Part shown: positions 45,130 through 56,151 of the stretch, piece by piece
Numbering within the stretch: position 1 is the stretch's first letter
How the letters are laid out: each line of letters opens with the position of its first letter
Source: Tenrec ecaudatus
Taxonomy: Eukaryota; Chordata; Mammalia; Afrosoricida; Tenrecidae
Length of the DNA stretch: 64,000 nucleotides
Reading direction: 5' to 3'
NCBI RefSeq assembly: GCF_050624435.1
Contig: NC_134535.1
Location: forward strand, 126,343,731-126,407,730
Notes under the pieces: model-generated
Database searches by the model: none
The model's input: the letters and a program-made list of their open reading frames with translations, nothing else
What the model was told of the DNA's origin: nothing
Program-made: the position numbers and the translations under genes

Positions 45130-45292
45130 CACAATTTAAAAAAGGACAGAAATAACAGTGAGTACCAGGCAGAAGAAAATGTTCGACAATTGATTGTGGG
45201 AATGACGGTACACCTCTTCTTGATGTGATTGAACTACTGAATGGTAGGACATGTGGTTGAAGTGCCAATACGACTGTTTTTAAATAAAACAT
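45130..45292 (+). mobile_element. LINE-1-like 3' tail (second family)
   Basis: GGCAGAAGAAAATGTTCGAC, GTACACCTCTTCTTGATGTG and AAGTGCCAATACGACTG, then a short T/A-rich end. Confidence 0.75.
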
Positions 45293-45469
45293 TTCAATAC
45301 ATTTTTGGAAAATGAAAGGACGTGGGAAGAGTCGTGATGAGAAGCAGAAGGGAGGAAACTAAGGAGGAAGCAAAACACCCCAAGCCTACTCGGCCACCTC
45401 GCACAAAAACCAGACCAGGTGCAGGTGAGGGAGTCCGACCCCTGGCAGTTCCAGGTGTGTCAGAGTAGA

Positions 45470-45615
45470 CAGAACGGTGCTCCACAGGGTTTCCGAGGTG
45501 GTCACTTTGGGGAAGCAGGTCACCAGCCCTTTCTTTGGAGTCACTTCAAGATAGGTTAGATCCACCAAATTTCCAGTTCGTCGAGCGCTTCACCGTGTGC
45601 GCCACTCAGGAACCC
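45470..45615 (-). mobile_element. AfroSINE, head-retaining copy
   Basis: Reverse complement shows the head at its right edge (CCTGAGTGGCGCACACGGTG then AAGCGCTCGACGAA). Its left part reads as the family body. Confidence 0.72.
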
Positions 45616-45694
45616 TTCTACCTCGCACAGGCGTCCATCTCTGTCATGGTGAAGAAGTGGAAGTTGGGGGGAAGGATCCCCCTCCCCAAGAAGT

Positions 45695-45850
45695 ATGGCC
45701 CTGCAGTCCTATGAGTCCATTCTGACTCAGTGGTCCTAGAGCGCAGAGTAGAACTGCCCCTGTGGGTTTCCAAGACTGTAAATCCTCACAGGGACAGAAA
45801 GCCTCATCTTTCTCCCGAGGAACGGCTGTTAGCTGCCTGACTTGCAGCCC
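45695..45850 (-). mobile_element. AfroSINE
   Basis: ATGAGTCCATTCTGACTCAG, GTAGAACTGCCCCTGTGGGT, TTCCAAGACTGTAAATC and GCCTCATCTTTCTCCCGAGG match the inverted family. Confidence 0.82.
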
Positions 45851-45907
45851 GCGCACCTCCAGGGCTCCTTCGAGGTATGGTATGAACACCCCAAAGATGT
45901 CCGCCGC

Positions 45908-46078
45908 CGTCAATTCAGTTCCAGTTCAGAGCAACCCTGCAAGACAGAGCAGTTCTTCTAGAACTACCCCAGAGGTTTCAAGGCTCTACCTCTTCCGGGA
46001 AGAAAACGGTCGCATCTTTCTCCCATGGAGCCACTGGTGGCTTTGAACTGCTTACCAGCCAGACCTTGGCCAGTGTCC
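45908..46078 (-). mobile_element. AfroSINE
   Basis: TCAGTTCCAGTTCAGAGCAA, CAGAGCAGTTCTTCTAGAAC, TCGCATCTTTCTCCCATGGA and GCCACTGGTGGCTTTGAACT. Third of a minus-strand cluster at 45.5-46.1 kb. Confidence 0.75.
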
Positions 46079-46111
46079 CGAGGAAGGCAGCATGCAAACA
46101 GTCAGGCAGTC

Positions 46112-46240
46112 CACGGTGACTAACTAAAAGGTCGGCAGCTCTGAAGCCACCCAGAGGTGCTGCAGAAGAAAGCCCTGGTGCTCTGCTTCCGAAAGGTCTC
46201 AGCCTTAAAAAAAGGATGAGTCACAAGCTATTTGATGGCA
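46112..46240 (+). mobile_element. Diverged AfroSINE fragment
   Basis: ACTAAAAGGTCGGCAGCTCT, GAAGCCACCCAGAGGTGC, then a GCTTCCGAAAGGTCTCAGCC and GGATGAGTCACA tail. Assignment is by order only. Confidence 0.5.
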
Positions 46241-46249
46241 GATGGCTTG

Positions 46250-46548
46250 TTTGTCTTGTAACTTGAGAGAATTAAAGGACGGAAGCCCTGGATGTAACAG
46301 ACAGTGGTCAAGGAGCCAGTGGAAAGGGAGGGTGGAAGAGGGAAACTGGTGAATCTCTAGCCCCAGTAACTGGATTGGGGTGTGGCAGGGGGGGTTGCGG
46401 GGCAATGGGGGGCTAATAACGATGAGCACAGAATGAAGGAGATGTTCCACAACTGATTGCCGTGATGATCATACGCCTCTTCTAGATGTGCTTGAGCTAT
46501 TGAGTTGTATGATATGTGAATTCTAGGCCAATAAAACTGCCGGGGTGG
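46250..46548 (+). mobile_element. LINE-1-like 3' tail (second family)
   Basis: GAAGGAGATGTTCCACAACT, GATTGCCGTGATGATCATAC and GAATTCTAGGCCAATAAAAC mark the terminus. Confidence 0.75.
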
Positions 46549-46789
46549 GGAGAGATTGAGGTTACTGTAGGAATAAGAAAGGCCCGGGGGAGAGTGCGTA
46601 AGAAAAGAGCGGCTTCTCAGACCTTCCACTGGGTTTTGTCATCATCCCTTCAGGTTTCTCTTCCCACTGGACACAGACTGCAAGTGGGAGTGGTTTCTTA
46701 TCCAACTTTGGAGTCTGAGGCCCCGCAAAGAACCGGGCATAGTAAGTGCTCAATGAATATGTGTCATCTTAAAGAGACTGTCTAATCTT

Positions 46790-47065
46790 TATTTTTCAAA
46801 ATTGGATTATTTTAGGTGAGCATTTACCTAGGCAACTGGCTTCCCTTTTAGCAAGTGTTATACAAATTGTTCTGTGCCATTGTTTATCATTTTTACGGTT
46901 TTCAGCACTTCCGTGATTTCTATTCTGTTTGCTGTTTCCATTGATCCAGCTTCTATTCCCCTCCTGGCCTTCTCTCCTTTGGGTAAATGTTGACCATTGG
47001 TTTCCTGTGGTTATTGTTTACAGGAGCACATTGTTTCCAGGCGGTATTGTTTATTTTATAAACAA
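46790..47065 (-). mobile_element. Old LINE-1-like 3' fragment
   Basis: GGATTATTTTAGGTGAGCAT, ATTTTTACGGTTTTCAGCAC and CTCTCCTTTGGGTAAATGTT, the same old family as 4985-5215. Confidence 0.5.
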
Positions 47066-47279
47066 CTCCATTATTTGACTGAGAAATCATCTAAGAAATA
47101 GCATCCAACCCAAGTTCAAAGTTTATCTTCAGACCCTCGATTCTGGGATTCATCTGGCCCTTAGCAGTGTCGTAAGTCCAGCCTTTTCTGAGAACCTGAG
47201 GTTTGTTCTACATTTTTCTACCTGAACCTTCGATTGCGCCCCTCACCAAAACCATTGGTAAGGGTGTGTGGTGGAGTGA

Positions 47280-47760
47280 AATTTCTCACTGTGGCCTTTC
47301 TCTCCCAGGCTCTGTAACTATGGGCGACACTGTGAAAATAGGGCCGGTGCAGCAACAGAGAGGGTTCCTCCGCCTCGGTTGCCACTCGCCCGCATCAGCC
47401 ACCTCAGCAGCAGAGAGCAGGCTCGGGGTTGTCGCCAGTGGAGCACACTGAGCTCTGTGTCTGGAGTGGAGGAAGCCGAGACCAGAGGCACCAGAGGCTG
47501 AGGCTGAAGAGCACGGGGCGGAGCAAAAGAGACAGGTCTCAGCCAGAGTTGAGGCAAAGACGCCTGAGACAGAACCGAGGAGCGGGACGGAGGCTATGAG
47601 ACTGGGAGGGAAACGAGGCTGCTTTCCTGGCCCAGGCAGGCTGAGCGGTCTCTCCCAGCCAAGGCCGCTGGCTGAGAAGAGGAGGGCTAGAGAGAGACTT
47701 GGCTGCTGCTGGGGAGGGGCACCGCTGCGGAACAATCACTGGGTGACTGTTTTCTGATCC
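47280..47760. other. GC-rich block, unassigned
   Basis: About 480 bases clearly richer in G+C than the surroundings, with overlapping frames on both strands (149 codons on the minus strand) that I do not recognise. Could be a promoter fragment, an old LINE or LTR 5' region, or a retrocopy of non-coding exon sequence. Confidence 0.4.
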
Positions 47761-48539
47761 TGGCTCTGGTGCCCTGTGAACTTTCCTCACGAACCCCCTT
47801 TCTCGTGAAGGTTGCTTGTGAGTTCGGTTTGGTCGTTGCAATAGACTATCCAACGCAAGAATATTTCCCTGTGTTATGGGAAGAAAGTGTCGGAAGGATG
47901 GAGGGTAAAAGGATGTCTGACCTCTGCCTTATGGCAATAGGCTTGGGGCTGGTGAGGAGTCAGTCTCTTGTATAACCAGAAATAGTCAGGCACGGCTTCC
48001 GTGTTGTTTTCCTCAAGCACCATGTATCGAGCACCTGGGACCAAGCATCTTCTGGTCTCAAGTTATAGGAGGCTGTTCTTTGTGTGTCCGAAAGGTCCCA
48101 TGAACTGGTTTCTTCTCTGAACCTTTCTTTAGCTTCATTCTCTTTTATTCCATCTCCCTAGAGACCAAGCATTACATCTTATATGGTCCCTTACAAGCTC
48201 CTCACCAATCTAGAATGTGGAACGCTATCTTTGTGAATTAGGTCATAACAGTTGACTAAGTCACCCCCAAGACTATGGTCCTGGTCCCAAAGTTTTCAGC
48301 CCAGTAAACTAATCCCACGGGTTGTTTGGGTATGTCTAAGATACCTCCACCACTGTGTCCCCTAGGTGGCTTGTTATATATGTAAATGTATATGCAGCAC
48401 CCACAAATGTGCACATGCATGCCTGCAAATATACCTATAGGTGCCCGTTTACTCACATATGCCTTTCTGTGTACATAAATGCATCCATACCTACCCTGTA
48501 ACCATACACGGACTTTTTAGTTATTTCTACTGTTGTTGA
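47761..48539. other. No gene; unassigned
   Basis: No supported feature was seen. Confidence 0.4.
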
Positions 48540-48862
48540 AAAATGGTATATCACAAGGGGAAGGGGATAAAGGGGAACTGATCACAATGATCAACATATA
48601 ACCCCTCTCAGGGGGACAGGCAACAGAAAAGTGGGTGGAGGGAGACAGAGGTTGGTATAAGACAAGAAAAAAATAGTGATTTATAAATTATCAAGGGTTC
48701 ATGAGGGAGAGAGAAGGGGGGATGAACTGATAAAGGGCTCAAGTAGAAATAAAATGTTTTGAAAATGATGGCAACATATGTACAAATGTGCTTAACACAA
48801 TGGATGGATTATAATAAGAGCTGTAAGTGTGCCCAATAAAGTGATTTATTTTTAAAAGAAAA
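48540..48862 (+). mobile_element. Tenrec-type LINE-1-like 3' end
   Basis: GAAAAGTGGGTGGAGGGAGA, TTATAAATTATCAAGGGTTC, then TGCCCAATAAAGTGATTTAT with an A-rich tail. 5'-truncated. Confidence 0.8.
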
Positions 48863-48947
48863 AGAAAAATGGTATCTTATAGCATTTACTGAAATTGTCC
48901 TTTTCTTATGTACTACTTAAAGGCCTTTGCTTACTTTGGTCATTGTG

Positions 48948-49392
48948 TTAGTCTAGGTGACTAGAGACACTCATATGTATATAAGAAAGAGCTTTATAGT
49001 AAAGAGCAATTGTATATTGAGAAAACATTCCAGCCCAGCCCAGATCAGGTCCCTAAGTCCAATATTAGCCCATATGTCTGACACTAGTCCATAAATTCCT
49101 CATTAGACTCACACAGCACATGCAATGATGCCAAATGCAGGAAGAACGCAGGTCAGTGGGGAGAAGGTCTTGTGGATCCAGTGGCAGTGGCACCATCCCA
49201 AAACTGATGCCAGTCTCTACATGCTCTCTGAGTGTCTCAACAGCAGTAAAGGGAAGGCAGAGAGCGGGTCTGGCCTCCAGTGAGCTTATTTATCTCCACC
49301 ATGCCTCCAAATTAGGTCATCCAGCTGTGACCTGATTGACGGGCTAGACTCCACCCGTTAGCTCAAACTGACAGGAGATTACATAACTGCCC
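48948..49392 (-). repeat. Interspersed repeat, second minus-strand copy
   Basis: TGTTAGTCTAGGTGACTAGA, GAGCAATTGTATATTGAGAA, AACATTCCAGCCCAGCCC and GACAGGAGATTACATAACTG. Collinear with 4503-4975. Confidence 0.7.
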
Positions 49393-49394
49393 CA

Positions 49395-50515
49395 GTCACG
49401 GTGTGCTGACTTCACCTGTATTGGGTTATTGCCGTTCCCATCACCAAAAGTAACAAGTATCTATGATCTAGAAAGTCACTTCCTCTCTCCCCTCTCCTTG
49501 GTAACCATCGAAGAACTTTGCTTTCCGTATGTATATTCTGGACCCGTACAATCTTTGTCTTTTGTAATTAACTTATTTTGCTTATCAAAATATCCTCCAG
49601 ATTCATCCCAGTTAAAAGATGTTTCACAAACTGTCCCGTCCCGCGGGACGTTCACCGTGGGTCCTGGGGGAGAGAGTGGGGATACAAGAGGCACGGAGAA
49701 TGAGGACAAGACAATATCCTGATCAAGTCCTGTTTTAATGAACAAAGAGTCACAGCTTAAAAGGGCCAGCCAAGGGGGCAGCCTCAGCTGCACATGCAGA
49801 TTAGGCTACCTTGGCAACAGGCCAATCAGGGAGTTCAGGGGAGCGTGGTGCCCTGCCCATGAGTCAGTAAGGGCTTACAGTCTTCAATTAGGTACGCAGA
49901 GGAGTGGCATGTACATGCAAATCAAGCATAGGCGAGAACAATCTTTTGCCCAATCAAGGGGATGCAGGACACAGGTACTTATCTAAAGAGCATTACCCCT
50001 TGTTTGCTCAAGCTTTACAGCTGCAGTGCTCTGTCACATAGGCTGGGGTAGAAGAATGCCCAGAGCTCAGGCTAATAAATTCCAAGTAATGGCCGGGCCT
50101 CATGGCTCCGGACAACAAACTCCTTGTTATTCTTTGTAATTGCATAGTATTCCTTTTATATGTAGGCACCAGTTTGCTTATCCACTCATCCATGGACGGA
50201 CACTCAGATTATTTCCATCTTTTAGTTATTATAAATTCAGCAATCAACTCAGTGGGAATGTGTTTATTCCTGTCCTGGCCCTTAAATCTCTAGGATATTT
50301 GAGATTTCAAAAAGTTCATGGAACTGAAAGATGAGATTTTTCCGTAAACATTTTGAGGCTCCCGAAACATACCTGCGAATGGGATTGTTGCATCACAGGG
50401 TATTTCTATTACTAGCTTTTTGAGGCAGTGTCCTGCTGTTTTCCACAGTGGGGTACGATTCGACAATCCCATAGCAGTGTGACCCTTCTGAGAGGGACTG
50501 TCCAATTATCTTAGA
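49395..50515 (-). mobile_element. Old LINE-1 fragment, split by the 49632-50114 LTR
   Basis: AGATTCATCCCAGTTAAAAG left of the LTR; CCACTCATCCATGGACGGAC, GGGATTGTTGCATCACAGGG and GCTGTTTTCCACAGTGGGGT right of it. This is the well-known old L1 3' region seen in reverse complement. Confidence 0.6.
49632..50114 (-). mobile_element. Solo LTR of an endogenous retrovirus, class II-like
   Basis: 483 bases with ends TGTCC…GGACA, flanked by a perfect 6-bp duplication ACAAAC (49626-49631 and 50115-50120), the length typical of class II (ERVK-like) insertions. Minus orientation is suggested by U5-like pyrimidine-rich sequence at the 49632 side. It sits within an old LINE-1 fragment. Looks whole as a solo LTR; no internal viral genes. 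Confidence 0.78.
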
Positions 50516-50519
50516 GGTG

Positions 50520-51074
50520 TGTGGAGGACCAGCCTCCCCACAACCAAATGGGTCCAAGAGGCAGTTATGTAATTGAGGGGTAAATTAAAGAGACATCAGA
50601 CAAGATAAAGTATGCAAGGGCTTGTATTCAGGGCACACATGTGACAGGGAGGCACATGTGTAACAAGATGGCAGTCTAGCCTGGATCGTCTCTGAGCTGG
50701 CTTGTCCTTAGAGGTCTTTGAGCTCTCCTCCGAGGGGACAATCCATGATCCTTAGGAGAAGGAAGTGGGTCCTACTTGGGGTGGGACAGACCAGGTTTGA
50801 TTGCTTAGATGGCTGACTTCCTTCAGGCAGATAACCTTTGAGCAGCTGACCATGTGTTTGCAGATGGCACCTTAAATTTGGCATTATTATGGGGGTGGAG
50901 CATTGAGGGGAATAACTTTTACTTAAGAGAATGTCAGTAGGACACATCTCTAACCCACAAACGGGAAGGTTTCCTCCACGGGAGCCCTGACCTCCCAGAT
51001 TCCTTAATATATGAATGTTGAGAGTTTGCCCGAATATATGCTCTTCCCATTTTTTTTCTTCAGTTTCTCACACA
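50520..51074 (+). mobile_element. Solo LTR fossil (family 1), class I-like
   Basis: 555 bases, ends TGTG…CACA, flanked by GGTG on both sides (50516-50519 and 51075-51078). Same family as 8677-10252. Orientation is arbitrary. Inserted in an old LINE-1-like 3' region. Confidence 0.75.
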
Positions 51075-51126
51075 GGTGGGTTTGGGGTCTCCCCTCCATC
51101 CACATCCCTGGACAGAGCCTTGGTTG

Positions 51127-51513
51127 TGTTAGGTAGCTAGCACAGGGACTGGGGTGTCAATTGCCCGTGCTCAGAGGTTTGAGCTTCTGGCCAGGAAGGG
51201 GTGGTATTCAATTCAGTCAATGGGATCATCCAGGATCGTTGACCATGCCTCCCAGCAGAGCAAGTGAAAAGTCGGATCTGGAAAAAAAAAAAAAGAAAAG
51301 TCGGATCTGGAGCCCACTGCAGCTCTTTTTTGTCTCTCAAGCAGCTTCTCGGTGGCTGTACAGGTGTGAAGGGCCCTGAGGGGGCCTATGTAAACCGGAA
51401 CCGTCTTCTATCTTTCATGAAGCTCACTTGGATCACAATCCAGGCTTCGGAGTGAATTCTTTCTCGTTCGAAACCAAGGCCCGAGGTATTTCTCCCATGA
51501 GAGAGATCTGACA
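51127..51513 (+). mobile_element. Solo LTR fossil (family 2), class I-like
   Basis: 387 bases from TGTTAGGTAGCTAGC to GAGATCTGACA, flanked by GTTG on both sides (51123-51126 and 51514-51517). Only 48 bases separate it from the family 1 LTR. Contains a short internal duplication of AAAGTCGGATCTGG around an A-rich run. Confidence 0.75.
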
Positions 51514-51517
51514 GTTG

Positions 51518-51960
51518 CTTGTGTTTGAACTTCTGATACCTCTTCCCTTCGACATCTCATGATCCCACAGACTGTTGTGCTTCTTCCGCGTGGACTTTGT
51601 TGCTTCCTTGCTAGATGGCTACTTGTTTAACAGCAAGCCACTAAGACCCCAGGTGCTATATTTCTTAATAGCTCTGCACCATCAGCATTCTTCTCCACAT
51701 TTGTTTAAACACCCATTTTGTCTTCAGTGATTGTGTATGGAAGGTATCGTACAATACCACATTAGTAGAACAAATCATTCTTGAACTTGTAAGATTCCTT
51801 ATTGTATGGATATATATATATAAACAAACAAATACATATATATATAAATCTACATGTAAACCTCTTTTTTTCTTCTCTTCTTTCCTCTTTTTCTTTCATC
51901 CTGCCCCACTATCATCTTTATCCATCGTTTACCTCTCAGTTCTAGAATGTTCTAAGTACC
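51518..51960 (-). mobile_element. Older tenrec-type LINE-1-like fragment, host of nested LTRs
   Basis: GTTGCTTGTGTTTGAACTTC, CACAGACTGTTGTGCTTCTT and TGTTGCTTCCTTGCTAGATG match 40200-40420. Its left continuation is at 51079-51122 and 50100-50515, on the other sides of the LTR insertions. Confidence 0.7.
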
Positions 51961-52674
51961 ATTGGTGGAGTCATCTAGGCCAGGGCTTTTTTTTGTCACA
52001 AGTTTTTATTTTTGTTTTATGACCTCTCGTTTCTTCTTTTGTGATGGACCTGTGCACATTTTCTAACTCTACTTGTGTTAGTTTGAGTAGGTAGTGTTTT
52101 TAAAAACTGTTCAATTTCAAATATGTTGGAGTACAATTTTCCACAAAATTTTGTTGTGATCAAAGCCATATATTTTAATCTTCTCTCATTCATCAGTCAT
52201 GGCAGCACAAGAAAGCATGCTGCACTCGAACTGTAGGAAGAATGAGGAGAATGTGGCCAAGCAAAGCACCTGAGAAAGGCCAGCATGTAGTCCTATCAAC
52301 ATAGCACGCCGCCTCTGTCCCACAGCCCGCCTTCTTGCAGCATACCGGAGGAGCAAGAAAGTCCAACTTGTTATGTAATCATATCATGCAACGAGAAACT
52401 GACTTCTTGTGTTTTTTTAAACAGCGTCTAGAAACTGACTTCTTGTGTTTTTTTTAAACAGTGTCTAGTTGACTTATACTTTAATAAATATTTCTACTTA
52501 CATCAGTGATTTCAGCAGTCTTAAATAATATTTAGCCAAACACTTTAATTAGGCAAAACTGAGTAAGGTTGAAAGTGTAAATGCTCTCAATCGACATCAT
52601 TTCCTTCCTACTTACAAACTGTGCTGAAATCAAGGTAATGGGTCCTGATCAGAAAATTTTTTAAAAGAATAGAT
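51961..52674. other. No gene; contains a 38-base tandem duplication
   Basis: GAAACTGACTTCTTGTG then TTTAAACAG-GTCTA occurs twice in a row at about 52392-52467. The rest is AT-rich and unassigned. Confidence 0.5.
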
Positions 52675-53155
52675 CAGCAGTTTTCAACCTGTGGGTCGTG
52701 ACCCCTTTGGGAGTCAAACAACCCTTTCACAGGGGTAGCCTGACACCATTGGAAAGTGGAAAACACATATTTCCGATGATCTTAGGAACCAATACACTGA
52801 TCCACTCTCCGTCTCCAGGCGGGCCACCCACAGGCAGATACGCCCACCTAAGAGTACCCAGCGTGAAGACTGTTACCTATGCTGTGCCAGGCTTGAAGAC
52901 AATATTGCATCTATTTGTCATTAGAAATAAATATTTCACAATATATAACTGCCTACTGTTTTGTGGTTCATCACTAAGCTTCAATGATGTTCAACTTGTA
53001 ACAGTGAGCCTACATCCTGCATGCAGATCAGATGTTTACGTGGCGGCTCATAACAGTAGCAAAATGACAGCGATGAAGCAGCAACGAACATAATTTTATG
53101 GTGGCCGAACAACTGTATGAAAGGGCCACGGCATTAGGAAGGCTGAGAACCCCTG
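52675..53155 (-). mobile_element. SPIN-type hAT transposon, longer form
   Basis: Left end CAGCAGTTTTCAACCTGTGG and right end GCTGAGAACCCCTG are SPIN termini in inverted orientation. At 481 bases it keeps internal sequence missing from the other three copies, for example around 52800-52900. It is more diverged at the ends than the copy at 729. No transposase reading frame was seen. Confidence 0.88.
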
Positions 53156-54177
53156 GAAGACAGTTTCTGTTCCAGTAATGAAGAGCTTTTGGAAGTAGAT
53201 AGTCGTAAGGGTTGAAAACACAGTAGTTGTCTTAAGATCACTGCATATTTTCTGTAAAATTTGTCAATGGCACAATTTTGTCATATTCCATATATTTTAC
53301 ATCGGAAATGGTTTAAAAGAATAAATAGTTACAACGGAATATAAGTTATCAGAAACATCATACGTAGTACGGTAGCATGTGCTGTGTGCGCACCGTCTGC
53401 GTATTTGCTGTTTAGTGTAGGAATGTGTATGCGTACTAGATAATACTGTATTCTCTACCACGGCTAGACATCTGAAAACTGAAGCCCTGACGGAACCCTC
53501 ACTGTGGCTTAAAGGAGAGTGGGCGCTCACTGGAGCAATGTATGCGACAGGAAATTAGTTTGGGTGTGCTGCATGGAAGTTCAAACTCCATAGATTCCTC
53601 CATAAAGATGCTAAACACCCAAAGTGTTGTGAACGAATACCAAATTAAACGTTTCCACTACCATTCGGTAGATGTCCATCCCTCGGGGGTTTGCTTGCTG
53701 TTGTGATGCTGGAGGCTTTGCCGCTGATACTTCAATACCAGCTTCAGGTTGGGTGGAGCTTCAAGACTAAGGCAAGTAGGAGAAAAGGCCTGGCAAACTA
53801 CATCCAAAATTTGGCCTGTGAAAAACCACAAGAAAAGGTGTTATGAAGATGAGCACCCAGGCCAGACACAGAGATCCAGGTGTGAGACGGCAATCCGAGA
53901 AGCACCTAGACCCCCAGGTAGGAGTCCCTGAAGCCCAGCCATGACCTTGGAATGGAAGGCCTCGCACGGAAGCTGGGCCCTGGGGAAATGAAGGGAAGAT
54001 GAGCGAGGACGGGATCTCCTCCATGAGGCACTTTCCCATCTATGTGGCCCCGCTGCGCACCACTCCATTTATCTTAAAGAAACTGGATAGCCATGGGGTA
54101 TCGCACGAGAATGGATGCTGGTTCCAGTCTCCTCCGGTCCGCAAATGGATAGACCCCCGCTGATTGAATGGACTTTA
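53156..54177. other. No gene; unassigned
   Basis: No supported feature was seen. Confidence 0.35.
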
Positions 54178-54460
54178 AAAGTCTGCTTGTGAGGACCTGA
54201 TGCAAGGGGCTTAAGTGGAGAGCAAATGCCTTGAGAATGATTGGGGCAGGGAATGTATGGATGTGCTTTATACAATTGATGTATGTATATGTATGGATTG
54301 TGGTAAGAGTTGTATGAGTCCCTAATAAAATGTAAAAGAAGAAAAGAGAAAAAAATGATTAGGGCAAAGACTGTACAGATGTGCTTTATACAATTGATGT
54401 ATGTATATATATGAACTGTGAAAAGAATTGTATGAGCCCCAATAAATTGTTAAAATTTTA
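54178..54460 (+). mobile_element. Two successive variant LINE-1-like 3' tails
   Basis: Two diverged copies of the same terminus (ATGTGCTTTATACAATTGAT, GAGTTGTATGAGTCCCTAAT; and again ATGTGCTTTATACAATTGAT, CCCCAATAAATTG) sit head to tail within 280 bases. Confidence 0.75.
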
Positions 54461-55153
54461 AAAATAAATAAATAAATAAATAGATGTGGGACAAAAAAGT
54501 CTGCTTGTGAAGAACAAGTTTAGAAAAAAAATAATAAATTAAAAAAAAAAAAGAACAGGTTCAGTGGGGTTTTTTTCTGGTAAATGACTACATAAAATCA
54601 ATTGGGAAATGTGAAAAGATTTCTTGTGGTGATAGTGCACCCTTTGGCCTCTGATACTCGGCCTCCACCGTGAACGTTGCTGTCCTTGTAAACACTGCCA
54701 AACTCATTTTCCCAGCGGGTGGTCATCACGGGGGTCTGCAATAGTTCCATCTTCACCGTCACCTCGGCAGACCTTTTTTCTTTCTGTCCAGAATGTACAC
54801 AGGTAGTTCCATTTTGTGGAAGTCAGCACAGAACCACAATGATATTTGAGCACAGAGCCATGAGTCTATATTTTAATAAATGTATCAGTGTGAGAGAAAA
54901 AACAACACAGTGGTCTCAAGAACGGATTCAAGCAGACCAAGATGTTAAGAGTGCACAGGGCTTAGCAACCGTCTGTGGTCTGAGGGAGGGGCCTGGAAAC
55001 ATTGTTTTCTATCGTAGAAGGGAATCTACAGTGACTAGGCAAAATTTAAAATCATGCAAAACAGCGCTACACAATGTCGTCTATGGGCGCTAGAACAGGA
55101 CTCCCTTGTTTTCCTGGATCTTGTCAATTTTCCATTTGCTATAACTCTCTAAC
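54461..55153. other. No gene; unassigned
   Basis: A-rich tails at 54461-54550, then unique-looking sequence up to the hAT element. Confidence 0.35.
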
Positions 55154-56151
55154 CAGTGGTGGGATTCGGCTGGTTTCAACTGGTTCAGCAGAACCAATAC
55201 CAACTTTTTTGTTAAGTTCTGTGACCCAGTTGTTAAAATGATGCTTGTACCAGGATTCTTTCTGAGGGGAGCAGCTGGGCAGCCACTGCCTGGTGTGGAA
55301 ATCACAGGTGTACATTCCTCACTCTTTCTGAGCGTCCACCTGCACAACCGCGTATTCTAAGCACCTGTAGTAACAGTTTATTCCGTCCATAGATATAATT
55401 CATCGGGTGGAAACATGCTTGTAATATTTAGTGCTTCATTTCATCAAACTCATTATTCCTTTGATGAAATGCTACATTTCCTTTCCCTGGCATCTGTGAC
55501 TTCAGCAAACAAGCACAGAACATAAAGAGAAAAAGTGCTAAACAACTAGAGGGGACACGCTGTCTTTTGTCTCCGCTCTGTGTTACACCCCAACTTCCCA
55601 TGAGATAGTATGAGTGAATTATGCAATTCCACAGAGTGTTCAATGAGCTAAATATATTGTCAGTACAATTGCTGTCGGTTAGGCAGAAGCAGAAAGGGGC
55701 TTTTCAAAAGTGAGCATGATATGCTCAGAGACGTCACCTGTTTCTAATATAGCCAACACACTGACTATTGTCTACTTGGTCTGCCGCTAAAGGAACGGGA
55801 TCCCACTCCCACAGTGCAAAGAAGGTTAAGGAAAATCACACAGCCGATGCGCTCAGATTAAAGTGGAGAACATGGCAAATGAAGACGCCAACCAAGAAGC
55901 AAGACGGAAGCATCTCTTTTTTTTGGAAGTATCTTAAATAATAGTTTTATTGGTTTTTGGCAGGTATTATTGAATGTTTTACATTAATATTTTTAAACTC
56001 TTATAATCTAGTTTTGTGTACCTCCTTTGCTGTTCTTATTTAAGTGTTAACAGTATGAAATCATAAACTACCTTTCGGTATATCTTTTTTTATACACAAA
56101 ATGGTCATTAGGGAGCAAAGAGGTTGTTAAACTATTTGAATCCCACCACTG
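55154..56151. mobile_element. hAT-like DNA transposon, about 1 kb, non-coding
   Basis: The left end CAGTGGTGGGATTC is repeated exactly in inverted orientation at the right end, with looser similarity continuing inward. TCTAAC lies immediately outside both ends; hAT elements normally make 8-bp duplications, so the flank may have decayed. The terminus resembles what I recall of the OposCharlie (OC1) group, another horizontally transferred hAT family. That family name is tentative. No transposase frame is visible. Confidence 0.75.

Noticed and set aside
47286-47735. A 149-codon minus-strand frame in the GC-rich block
   Set aside because: No recognisable domain or start context. Composition explains the lack of stops. 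Kept only as an unassigned block.
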